This document shows positions 17,140 to 24,779 of a DNA stretch of 64,000 bases, one piece after another. Each line of letters opens with the position of its first letter. Within the stretch, counting starts at the first letter, position 1. Source of the DNA: Actinoplanes solisilvae (GTDB lineage Bacteria; Actinomycetota; Actinomycetes; Mycobacteriales; Micromonosporaceae); assembly GCF_003999975.1 (NCBI RefSeq), contig NZ_RJAC01000002.1, positions 620,001 through 684,000 of the forward strand. Reading direction: 5' to 3'. The position numbers and the translations under genes are program-made. The notes below the pieces were generated by a model. The model did no database searches and had not been told where the DNA came from. It was given only the letters and a program-made list of their open reading frames with translations.

Positions 17140-18003
17140 GTGCACCACGCCAACCACTTCTACGGCCACGCCCACATCCTGGCCGAGTACTGCGGTCTGG
17201 ACCGGGAGCATCCGCCCCGGATCAACGGATACCTGCAGCACGGATGGAACGTGGTCGACGGGCTCGGCGCCGGCACGCCCTACGTGCCGGGCCGCCCGAT
17301 CTTCGTCTGGTCCGAACAGACCAGGCGCAGGGCGTGGTCGATGGGGCGCCGGCAGGCCACGGTCGTCGGCGCTCCGTTCCTCTACCTGCTGACCATGCGG
17401 CCCGAGCCGGTGAACTCCGAGCCCCGCGAGGGCACGATCTTCTACCCGTTCCACGGCTGGGAGGGTCAGCACATCGCGGGCGACCACCAGCGCCAGGTGG
17501 AAGAGATCATGGAGACCGAGCAGGGCCCCGTGACGTTCTGCCTCTACTGGCACGAATACCGCAACGACAAGGTGCGCGCCGACTACGAGCGGTACGGCCG
17601 GGTGATCTGCCACGGCTACCGCGGCTTCCAGTGGCGCGACACCGACATCGACTTCCTCGACAACCAGCTTGCTGAGCTGCGCAAACACAAGCGCGTGGCG
17701 TCGAACAGGCTGAGCAGCGCGGTCTTCCACGGCGTCGCGGCGGGTTGCGAGCCGGCCGTCTACGGTGACCCGATGCACCTCGACCAGGAAGACCTGCCCA
17801 CCGCCGACCGTGTCCGGCGCAGCTGGCCCGAGTTGCACGGGAAGCACGTCGACCTGCCCGCCGCCCGCGCGTCGGCCCTCTACGAGTTGGGGGCCGGTTA
17901 CCTGGCGTCACCCTCGGAGCTGCGCGCGATGCTGGGTTGGACGGGGTATTACACTGCCGATCCCGCCGAGTCGGAGGACGAGCGAACCGAGGTGTCCGCG
18001 TGA
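17140..18003 (+). CDS. Unrecognised GT-B-like surface-glycan protein
   Basis: The 287-residue protein has no family I can name firmly. The opening Q-H-G-W-N and the late L-S-S-A-V-F-H-G-V-A-A-G-C-E-P-A-V-Y-G-D-P resemble the N- and C-terminal lobes of GT-B polysaccharide transferases (glycerophosphotransferase or capsule type). There are no membrane segments and no signal peptide. It starts with GTG three bases after pseC and its stop overlaps the next start (GTGA), so it belongs to the sugar operon. Transfer of the finished sugar is a plausible role but unproven. Confidence 0.6.
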   Translation: MHHANHFYGHAHILAEYCGLDREHPPRINGYLQHGWNVVDGLGAGTPYVPGRPIFVWSEQTRRRAWSMGRRQATVVGAPFLYLLTMRPEPVNSEPREGTIFYPFHGWEGQHIAGDHQRQVEEIMETEQGPVTFCLYWHEYRNDKVRADYERYGRVICHGYRGFQWRDTDIDFLDNQLAELRKHKRVASNRLSSAVFHGVAAGCEPAVYGDPMHLDQEDLPTADRVRRSWPELHGKHVDLPAARASALYELGAGYLASPSELRAMLGWTGYYTADPAESEDERTEVSA

Positions 18004-19505
18004 TCGAGATGATCGGAGGCGAGATGCCGTCCTTCACCGAGGACCGGCCGCGAGCCGGTGGCGCCCTCTTCGCCTACCTGGCCGGACGCGTTCCGGCCGG
18101 GGCCGAGGTGCTGATCGCCGGCCCGCACACCGACGAGCTGATCGACGCCGTCGCCGCCCACGCCACGGTGACCTGCCTGGTCCGTTCCGAGCCCGAGGCC
18201 AACGAGCTCGACGCCCGCGGCGTCACCGTGCTCTGCGGCACGCTCCCCAAGCTCGAAATCGCTGAGCGTTACGACGTCGTCGTCGCCCTCGACGGACTCG
18301 CCCGGCTGTGCTCGGTCGAGGAGACCCAGCTCGACTGGAACGAGAGCCTCCGGGCCCTCAAGCGGGTCCTGCGCCCCGGCGGCACCCTGCTGCTCGCGGT
18401 CGAGAACGAGCTCGGCGTGCACCGGCTCGTCGACCCGACCACCACCACATCGGCCGAGATCGACAGTGCGTGGTTGCCACTCGGCGAGTTCGACACCAAG
18501 CCCGGCAACCCGACGCGGCTGGCCGGCCGGCTCTCCGCCGAGGGCCTCGCGATCGACTGGCTGGGCGCGGCCTGGCCGGTGCCCGAGGCGCCGACCCTGA
18601 TCGCCACCCCCAACGCCCTGCAGGACGGCCCAGCCGACGCGCTGGCCGCCGTCGCCGCGGGAGCGGTCGGTCAGGCGTACGCCGACAAGCCCGTTCTCAG
18701 CGACCCTCGCCGCCTCGCCACGGCTGCCGTGCGCGGCGGTCTTGGCCCCGAGTTCGCCGCCGCCTGGCTGGTCGTCGCCCACCGCGCACCCCGCCCGTCG
18801 GCCGCGATCGCCCTGCCGCCCGTGCTGGCCGGCGACGGCCCGGTCGTCGAGCTGGCACCCGGCCCCGACGGCGCCTGGATGCGTCGGGTGCTGCAGGAGG
18901 CGCCCGATCGCGACCTGGCCGTCCTGAACGGACCGCTACCCGCCGGCCGGCTCCTCGAGGAACTGCTGCTCGCCGCGAGCCTGCGGCACGACCTGCCGAT
19001 CCTGCGGCGGTTGCTCAGCGGGTGGAACGCCTCGCAGCCCACGGCCACCGCCGACAACGTCGTGGTGCACAACGACACCTACGCCGTGCTCGACCCCAGC
19101 GTCCCCGCGCAGACCGACGTGATCCGCCGGTTCGCGCAAACGCTGCTCAGTGGCGGCTACGCCCACCCGTGGCCCGCCGCCACCGATCTGCAGACCCTCA
19201 CCTCGGTCCTGCACGGCGCCGCGGGCATGCCCGACGACGTCCCGGCCGTCCCGGCCGAAGATCTGCCGCTGCCCGACTCGCGCCGCGAGCACGAGGAGCA
19301 GCTTCGGGCCCTGCGCCGCCAGGTCGCCGACGCCTCCTCGCGCGCCCAGTGGTACGAGCGGGAGCTCAACAAACGGGACAAGGAACTCCGCCGGTCCCGC
19401 GAGAAGATCGCGCTCTTCAGCGGCACGGTGACCTACCGCGCCGCGAAGATCGGACTCGCGGCCGCTCGCAAGGCACGGAACCGCCTTCGAAAAGGACTTC
19501 AATGA
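18000..19505 (+). CDS. Methyltransferase-like protein with C-terminal coiled coil
   Basis: The 501-residue protein begins with a class I SAM-methyltransferase-like domain. The L-K-R-V-L-R-P-G-G-T-L-L-L-A-V-E-N motif (about residues 113-129) is clear, but the glycine-rich SAM loop is degenerate (V-L-I-A-G-P-H-T-D). The middle is unassigned. Residues near 425-470 form a charged coiled coil (E-H-E-E-Q-L-R-A-L-R-R-Q-V), followed by a basic tail. The GTG at 18000 follows GAGGT and overlaps the previous stop. An ATG at 18024 behind GGAGG is the alternative. It may methylate the glycan or act as a scaffold. Confidence 0.65.
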   Translation: MIEMIGGEMPSFTEDRPRAGGALFAYLAGRVPAGAEVLIAGPHTDELIDAVAAHATVTCLVRSEPEANELDARGVTVLCGTLPKLEIAERYDVVVALDGLARLCSVEETQLDWNESLRALKRVLRPGGTLLLAVENELGVHRLVDPTTTTSAEIDSAWLPLGEFDTKPGNPTRLAGRLSAEGLAIDWLGAAWPVPEAPTLIATPNALQDGPADALAAVAAGAVGQAYADKPVLSDPRRLATAAVRGGLGPEFAAAWLVVAHRAPRPSAAIALPPVLAGDGPVVELAPGPDGAWMRRVLQEAPDRDLAVLNGPLPAGRLLEELLLAASLRHDLPILRRLLSGWNASQPTATADNVVVHNDTYAVLDPSVPAQTDVIRRFAQTLLSGGYAHPWPAATDLQTLTSVLHGAAGMPDDVPAVPAEDLPLPDSRREHEEQLRALRRQVADASSRAQWYERELNKRDKELRRSREKIALFSGTVTYRAAKIGLAAARKARNRLRKGLQ

Positions 19506-20227
19506 CAACCCTCGGCATCATCCAGGCCCGGATGGGCTCCTCGCGCCTGCCCGGAAAGGTGCTGCGCAAGCTCGGCGGGCGCAGCGTTCTCGAGCGCGTG
19601 GTCCGGGCCGCCCAGGCGAGCGGGGTCCTCGACACGCTCGTCGTGGCGACGACGGTCGAGCCGGCCGACGACGCTGTCGTCGCCGAATGCGCCGCGATCG
19701 GCATCCCCTGCTACCGCGGCCCGGTCGACGACGTGCTCACCCGTTTCCTGGGCGTGCTCGACCAGCACGAGAGCGATGTCGTCATGCGGTTCACGGCCGA
19801 CTGCCCGCTGCTCGATCCGCACCTGGTCGCGCTGGCCCACCGCGTCTTCACCGCCGCCCAGGTCGACTACATGACCACGTCGATCACCCGTACGCTGCCT
19901 CGCGGTCTCGACGTCGAGGTCGTGCGGACGCCGGTGCTGCGGGCGGTCGACGCGCTGGCCACCGACCACCACCGCACGCACGTGACGTCGTACATCTACA
20001 CGCACGCCGACGACTTCGACGTGATCGGGCTGACCATGCAGCCCGACCTGTCGCACCTGCGTCTCACCCTCGACACCGAGGACGACTGGAAGCTCATCGA
20101 GGCGATCGTCGGCCACTTCGGCGAGGAGCCGCTCTCGGTGCGCAAGCTGGCCGACTGGCTGGCCGGGCGCCCCGACCTGATCGAGCTGAACGCGCACGTC
20201 CTCCAGAAGGCCCTGGTACAGGCGTAA
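19502..20227 (+). CDS. SpsF/PseF-like cytidylyltransferase
   Basis: The 241-residue protein is an SpsF-type nucleotidyltransferase. It opens with I-I-Q-A-R-M-G-S-S-R-L-P-G-K-V-L, which binds the nucleotide. V-M-R-F-T-A-D-C-P-L-L-D-P carries the metal-binding aspartates, and L-R-L-T-L-D-T-E-D-D-W closes the domain. Relatives activate nonulosonic sugars as CMP derivatives (PseF) or take part in spore-coat glycan synthesis (SpsF). The ATG overlaps the previous stop (ATGA). I call it PseF-like by context; exact nucleotide specificity is inferred. Confidence 0.82.
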   Translation: MTTLGIIQARMGSSRLPGKVLRKLGGRSVLERVVRAAQASGVLDTLVVATTVEPADDAVVAECAAIGIPCYRGPVDDVLTRFLGVLDQHESDVVMRFTADCPLLDPHLVALAHRVFTAAQVDYMTTSITRTLPRGLDVEVVRTPVLRAVDALATDHHRTHVTSYIYTHADDFDVIGLTMQPDLSHLRLTLDTEDDWKLIEAIVGHFGEEPLSVRKLADWLAGRPDLIELNAHVLQKALVQA

Positions 20228-20231
20228 AACC

Positions 20232-21245
20232 GTGACGATCGTCGGTATTCGCTGCGACGCCGGTGCCCGCACCGGCGTCGGGCACCTGGTCCGGTGCGTC
20301 GCACTGGCCGAAGAGCTCGTCACCCGCGGCGTCGGGGTGCGCTTCCTCAGCGACCTCGGCGGCGTGGAGTGGGCCGAGTCCCAGCTCACCCAGCGCGGCC
20401 TGCCCTGGCACCCGCCGCCGTTCGACGAGGTCGGGCTGGTCGCCGCGGTCGAGCGGCTCGAGCTGGAGGCGCTGATCATCGACTCCTACACGCTGCCGTC
20501 GCGGCATTCGGTCGCGGTCCGCAAAACCGGCCGCCCGGTGCTCGCGATCGTCGACGGCGACTTCCGCGGGCAGACCGCCGACATCTACGTCGACCAGAAC
20601 CTCGACTCCGTGATCACGGTCGACGACGCGCTCGGCCTGGCCGGGCTCGACTACGCGTTGTTGCGCGGCTCGGTGCGCCACCTGCGTCCGTCCGCGCCGC
20701 CGGTGCACACGTCGACCCGTACGCCCAAGGTTGTGGCCTTTTTCGGGGGGACGGACGCCTATCGGGCCGCTCCCGAGATCGCCCGGCTGCTGACCCGCAC
20801 GGGCGTGCCGTTCGAGGCGACGATCATCGGGGCGAACGAGAGCCTGCGGGCCGAGCTGAACGAGGTCGTTCCGGGCGACGGGCAGCGGCTCGACGTCATC
20901 GCGCCCACCGACGACCTGCCCAAGCTGCTCGCCGAGGCCGACCTCGCGGTCAGCGCCAGCGGCACGTCGACGTGGGAGCTGCTCTGCCTGGGCCTGCCGG
21001 CCGCCCTGGTCTGGGTCGTCGACAACCAGATCCTCGGGTACGACCGTACGATCGCTCGCGGCTTCGGCGCCGGGCTCGGCCAGCTCGGCCACCTGGGCGA
21101 CGACTCCGTGGCGACACTGCGTCACCTGCTCACCGACGCGGCCGCCCGCACCGAACTGGCCCGGAAGGCCTGGTCGGCGGTGGACGGCCGCGGCGTGGAA
21201 CGGGTAGCCGACGCTCTGCTGGCTAGGGTGCGGTCACCTCGATGA
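20232..21245 (+). CDS. UDP-sugar hydrolase, PseG
   Basis: The 337-residue GT-B-fold protein matches PseG/SpsG, which removes UDP from the bis-acetamido-trideoxy-altrose intermediate. The N-terminal R-x-D-A-G-x-R-T-G-V-G-H-L-V-R-C contains the catalytic His (H18). The C-terminal V-S-A-S-G-T-S-T-W-E-L-L-C-L-G-L-P binds the nucleotide. The GTG start lies 4 bp after the cytidylyltransferase stop. Its 3' end overlaps the convergent quinone reductase by 23 bp. PseH and PseI, the steps on either side, are not encoded in the window. Confidence 0.9.
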   Translation: MTIVGIRCDAGARTGVGHLVRCVALAEELVTRGVGVRFLSDLGGVEWAESQLTQRGLPWHPPPFDEVGLVAAVERLELEALIIDSYTLPSRHSVAVRKTGRPVLAIVDGDFRGQTADIYVDQNLDSVITVDDALGLAGLDYALLRGSVRHLRPSAPPVHTSTRTPKVVAFFGGTDAYRAAPEIARLLTRTGVPFEATIIGANESLRAELNEVVPGDGQRLDVIAPTDDLPKLLAEADLAVSASGTSTWELLCLGLPAALVWVVDNQILGYDRTIARGFGAGLGQLGHLGDDSVATLRHLLTDAAARTELARKAWSAVDGRGVERVADALLARVRSPR

Positions 21246-22239
21246 CGACCTTGCCGACCGCGTTGCGTTCCACGGCTTCGTGCGCGGCGGCGACGTGCTC
21301 GAACGGGTAGCGCAGGATCGGCAGCCCCGCTTCCTCACCCACCCGGAAGGCACCTGAGTTGACCGCCTCGGCCACGGCGGCGACGGCATTGTCCTTCTCC
21401 TCGTCGGTGGTCGTATAGGTCAGCACGAAGTCGAGGCTGACGTTCTTGAGCATCGCCTTGAAGCTCGGAATCGTGATCTCGCCGCCGACGTAGATCGCGA
21501 TGTTGCCACCCGGCGCGATGAGGGTCAGGTCCTGCCGCACGTTGTCGACGCTGACCTCGACGATGACCTGCGGCCCGGTGGCGCTCAGATCGCGGACCCG
21601 GGCGACCACGTCCTCCTCGCGATAGTTGATCACCGCGTCGGCGCCGGCGGCCGCGGCCAGATCGGCCTTCTCCTTTGACGAGACGGTGGTCAACACGGTC
21701 GCGCCGGCCCACTTGGCGAGCTGGATCGCGGCGTTGCCGACCGCACCCGCACCGCCGGAGACCAGCACGGTGCGGCCCTCGAGCGCACCGGGCGCGAGCC
21801 GGGCCGGGCCGTCGCTGGCCAGGGTGAGGCAGCGGTGGGCGGTGAGCGCCGGGATGCCCAGCGCGGCGCCGACCGCGAACGGGACGTCGTCGTTCATCCG
21901 CACGACCTGGCGGCGGGGCAGCACCACATATTCCTGGGCGGTGCCGTTCGCCCGGCGGTAGGCCGCGTCCCACACCCAGACGTGGTCGCCCGGCTCGAGG
22001 CCGCTCACCCCGTCGCCGACCGCGTCGACCACACCGGCGCCGTCCTGGTCGGGCACGCGCGGCGGCGAGACGCCGTCGGGCACGCCGCGGCCGGCCCGGG
22101 TGCCGGTGTCGGTGGGGTTGACCGCGGAGAGAACAATCCGCACCCGGACCTCGCCGGGGCCGGCGGGCGGCAGATCCCGATCGACGATCTTCAAGACGGA
22201 CGCCGGACCTGGCTCGGGGAACACGGCTGCACGCATCAT
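21223..22239 (-). CDS. NAD(P)H:quinone oxidoreductase, zinc-independent MDR family
   Basis: The protein of about 338 residues belongs to the medium-chain dehydrogenase superfamily, quinone-reductase branch. It shows the GroES-like N-domain with N-P-T-D and the glycine-rich NADPH site S-G-G-A-G-A-V-G-N-A-A-I-Q-L-A-K. The C-terminal G-K-V-V-I-E-V closes it. The catalytic-zinc ligands of alcohol dehydrogenases are absent. A GTG at 22248 would add three residues; I chose ATG 22239. It is a single gene convergent with pseG and unlikely to belong to the glycan locus. Confidence 0.85.
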   Translation of the reverse strand: MMRAAVFPEPGPASVLKIVDRDLPPAGPGEVRVRIVLSAVNPTDTGTRAGRGVPDGVSPPRVPDQDGAGVVDAVGDGVSGLEPGDHVWVWDAAYRRANGTAQEYVVLPRRQVVRMNDDVPFAVGAALGIPALTAHRCLTLASDGPARLAPGALEGRTVLVSGGAGAVGNAAIQLAKWAGATVLTTVSSKEKADLAAAAGADAVINYREEDVVARVRDLSATGPQVIVEVSVDNVRQDLTLIAPGGNIAIYVGGEITIPSFKAMLKNVSLDFVLTYTTTDEEKDNAVAAVAEAVNSGAFRVGEEAGLPILRYPFEHVAAAHEAVERNAVGKVVIEVTAP

Positions 22240-22271
22240 GCATCCCACCCTAGTTTCCAGTTTGTTACAGC

Positions 22272-22344
22272 GTGCCCACGCATCGTCCGGCGTGCTCGGT
22301 GATCCGGGCGACCATCCGCTCCGGCCGTCTCGCCCGAGCGCGGC
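22272..22344 (-). pseudogene. Possible hipA-like N-terminal remnant
   Basis: Directly after the XRE gene, an ATG-initiated frame on the minus strand reads a short peptide ending R-C-V-G-T-L before a TAA. HipA kinases often begin with a short strand ending V-G-x-L, and hipA usually follows a HipB-type regulator. The remnant is very short, so this assignment is weak. Confidence 0.15.
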
Positions 22345-22593
22345 TCACGACCGGTCCTGGCCGAATGCGTCGAGGTCGAGGGCCGGCTCGGGACGCACGT
22401 CGAGGACGAGCCCGAGCGCAGAGACCACTTTGAGAACCAGTCCGACCTCGGCGGTCGGCTTGCCGGCCTCGAGACCGGTCACCCATCGGCGACTGACCCC
22501 GGCCCGGGTGGCGAGCTGGGCCTGCGTCATGGCGGCCGCACGCCGTCGATCCCGCAGGTATCGGCCCAGGTCGGCAGTCTCAATCAGGCGCAC
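22345..22593 (-). CDS. XRE/HipB-like helix-turn-helix regulator
   Basis: The 82-residue protein is almost entirely one Cro/C1-type domain. The helix-turn-helix reads M-T-Q-A-Q-L-A-T-R-A-G-V-S-R-R-W-V-T-G-L-E-A-G-K (22-45), followed by a HipB-style tail (V-L-K-V-V-S-A-L-G-L-V-L-D-V). A GGGAGGT Shine-Dalgarno fixes the GTG start. No intact toxin or partner gene follows. Repeats upstream could be its own operator. Confidence 0.85.
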   Translation of the reverse strand: MRLIETADLGRYLRDRRRAAAMTQAQLATRAGVSRRWVTGLEAGKPTAEVGLVLKVVSALGLVLDVRPEPALDLDAFGQDRS

Positions 22594-22613
22594 ATGACCT
22601 CCCTGTACGCGTT

Positions 22614-22674
22614 CATGTGCGCATCGTAGCCGCTGCGCGCGTACGTGCGCATCCCTAGCGCGCGAACGTGCTCA
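22614..22674. repeat. Three imperfect ~11-bp direct repeats upstream of the XRE gene
   Basis: CATGTGCGCAT (22614), TACGTGCGCAT (22642) and the weaker AACGTGCTCAG (22664) occur in the same orientation just upstream of the XRE gene and ahead of the divergent receiver gene. They may be operator sites for the XRE protein. Confidence 0.4.
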
Positions 22675-22758
22675 GGCGTCGGAACGGCTCAGCGACGGCG
22701 GGGGTGCACCGAAGAGCAGGGTGGTATTTCAGTAACAGATCTGTCCCTGGAGGTCGCT

Positions 22759-23214
22759 GTGCCGACTGTGCTCATCGCCGACGACGATGCCGACCACCGC
22801 GATCTCATGACGTTCGCGCTGACCCGGGGCGGCCACCGGGTGGTCGCCGCCGTGGACGCCGCCGCCGCGATGACCGAACTGCTCTCTGGGGAGGTCGACG
22901 TCGCCCTGCTCGACGTGCGGATGCCCGGCGAGTCCGGCATCGACCTGTGCCGCCGGCTGCGGGCCCAGCCGGTCACCGCCCTGCTGCCGATCATGCTGGT
23001 GAGCGCCGACGTCAACGACCGGCACATCCTGACCGCCCTGTACGCGGGCGCCGACGACTTCATGCCCAAGCCGTTCCGCCGCGCCGAGATCTGCGCCCGG
23101 CTCGACAATCTGTTGCTACGCAAGCACGGCATCGCCCGACGGCCGGCCCGCGTGGCGAGCGCCCGCACGGCAGCGGTCCGGCCGCCACGGCCGGTGTCGG
23201 CACTCACCGCCTGA
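22759..23214 (+). CDS. Single-domain response regulator receiver protein
   Basis: The protein of 151 residues is one receiver domain plus a basic 30-residue tail. It carries the acidic cluster D8-D9-D10, the phosphoacceptor D52 in L-L-D-V-R-M-P-G and the lysine in F-M-P-K-P-F. No output domain follows. A longer frame exists from 22645, but GGAGGT just before the GTG at 22759 selects this start, giving M-P-T-V-L-I-A-D-D-D. No kinase is adjacent, so its partner is unknown. It may act by protein contact, like CheY or Spo0F. Confidence 0.85.
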   Translation: MPTVLIADDDADHRDLMTFALTRGGHRVVAAVDAAAAMTELLSGEVDVALLDVRMPGESGIDLCRRLRAQPVTALLPIMLVSADVNDRHILTALYAGADDFMPKPFRRAEICARLDNLLLRKHGIARRPARVASARTAAVRPPRPVSALTA

Positions 23215-23306
23215 CTTGTCACACAGGCGGTGTGGTGTCGGGATGCACAGGCTGACCAGTCAGGCGGCCGATTCCCGAACGGCCTGCTCAGGGATAGTGT
23301 CGCCGG

Positions 23307-24779
23307 ATGGATCTCACCACCGGTGGGCCGGTCCGCTACAGCACGGCGGCCGGTCGCTGGGTGCTGCTCGCCACCGTTCTCGGCTCGAGCCTCGCCTTCA
23401 TCGACTCGACCGTCGTCAACATCGCCCTGCCCGAGATCGGCCGTGATCTTGGCTCCGGCGCGGCCGGGCTGCAATGGACGATCAACGGTTACTCGCTGAG
23501 CCTGGCGGCGCTCATCCTGCTCGGTGGCTCGCTCGGCGACCGGTTCGGCCGCAAGCGCATCTTCATGATCGGCGTCACCTGGTTCGCGATCGCCTCACTG
23601 CTCTGCGGCATCGCCCCCAGCATCGAGACGCTCGTCATCGCCCGCATCCTGCAGGGCATCGGCGGCGCCCTGCTCACCCCGGGCGCGCTGGCCATCCTCG
23701 AGGCCTCGTTCGCGCCCGAGGACAGGGCCAAGGCGATCGGCGCCTGGTCGGGCCTCGGCGGCATCGGCGGCGCGCTCGGCCCGTTCCTGGGCGGCTGGCT
23801 GGTCGACGTCGGCGACTGGCGCTACATCTTCCTGATCAATGTGCCGCTCGCGGCCCTCGTGCTCTGGGTCGCCGCCCGGCACGTGCCCGAGTCCCGCAAT
23901 CCGGCGGCCGCTCAGCGCATCGACAGCATCGGCGTGGTCACCGGCGCACTCGGCCTCGCCGGTCTCACGTACGGCTTCACGGCCTGGCCCTCTCGTGGCC
24001 CGGGCGACCCGATGGTGGTGGCCGCGCTGGCCGTCGGGGTTCTCTCGCTCGTCTTCTTCGTCCTCTTCGAGCGCCGCTCGGCCCATCCGATGCTGCCCGT
24101 GCGGATCTTCAACAACACCGCGTTCAGCGGGGCCAACCTGGTGACGTTCCTGGTCTACGCGGCCAACGGCGGGGTCTTCTTCCTTTTCGTGATCAATTTG
24201 CAGGTGGTGTCCGGCTACACGCCGCTGGCCAGCGGCATCGCGCTGCTGCCGACGACCGCGCTGATGCTGGTGCTGTCGGCCCGCTCGGGCGCGTTGTCGC
24301 AGCGCACCGGCCCGCGCATCCCGATGACGGTCGGGCCGCTGGTCTGTGCCGTGGCCCTGGTGATGATGTCGCGCATCGGCGCCGACGCGCCCTACTGGAC
24401 GGCGGTCTTCCCGGCGGTGGTGGTCTTCGGGCTCGGCCTCTCGATCCTGGTGGCTCCGCTGACCAGCACGGCCCTCGGCGCGCTGGAAGACTCGTACGCC
24501 GGCATCGCCTCGGGGGTGAACAACGCCGTGGCCCGCGCGGCCGGCCTGCTCGCGGTGGCCGTGCTGCCGCTCGCGGCCGGACTGGGCGGCGGCAGTCTCA
24601 CCGACGCCACCCAGCTCGAACCCGTCTACCAGAACACGATGCTCATCTGCGCCGGCCTGATGGTGGGCGGCGCGGCTCTGGCCTTCCTGCTGGTGCCGAA
24701 CATATTGCCTGCACACGCATCGGCTCGCACGTTCTGCGATCCCGGCAGCCCGCTCGCCGTCCGTGAGCCGGCGGCCTGA
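23307..24779 (+). CDS. MFS exporter, DHA2 (EmrB/QacA) family
   Basis: The 490-residue protein has 14 predicted membrane helices. It carries the family signatures F-I-D-S-T-V-V-N-I-A-L-P in helix 1, W-T-I-N-G-Y-S-L in helix 2 and the motif A loop G-S-L-G-D-R-F-G-R-K-R. DHA2 proteins export drugs or metabolites using the proton gradient. The ATG at 23307 gives normal length. Its TGA abuts the stop of the convergent peptidase gene (TGA|TCA). No dedicated regulator is adjacent. Confidence 0.88.
   Translation: MDLTTGGPVRYSTAAGRWVLLATVLGSSLAFIDSTVVNIALPEIGRDLGSGAAGLQWTINGYSLSLAALILLGGSLGDRFGRKRIFMIGVTWFAIASLLCGIAPSIETLVIARILQGIGGALLTPGALAILEASFAPEDRAKAIGAWSGLGGIGGALGPFLGGWLVDVGDWRYIFLINVPLAALVLWVAARHVPESRNPAAAQRIDSIGVVTGALGLAGLTYGFTAWPSRGPGDPMVVAALAVGVLSLVFFVLFERRSAHPMLPVRIFNNTAFSGANLVTFLVYAANGGVFFLFVINLQVVSGYTPLASGIALLPTTALMLVLSARSGALSQRTGPRIPMTVGPLVCAVALVMMSRIGADAPYWTAVFPAVVVFGLGLSILVAPLTSTALGALEDSYAGIASGVNNAVARAAGLLAVAVLPLAAGLGGGSLTDATQLEPVYQNTMLICAGLMVGGAALAFLLVPNILPAHASARTFCDPGSPLAVREPAA

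Noticed and set aside
18308..20227. Single 639-residue protein including the cytidylyltransferase
   Set aside because: The first 400 residues are out-of-frame reading of the methyltransferase-like gene; the real start is the ATG at 19502.
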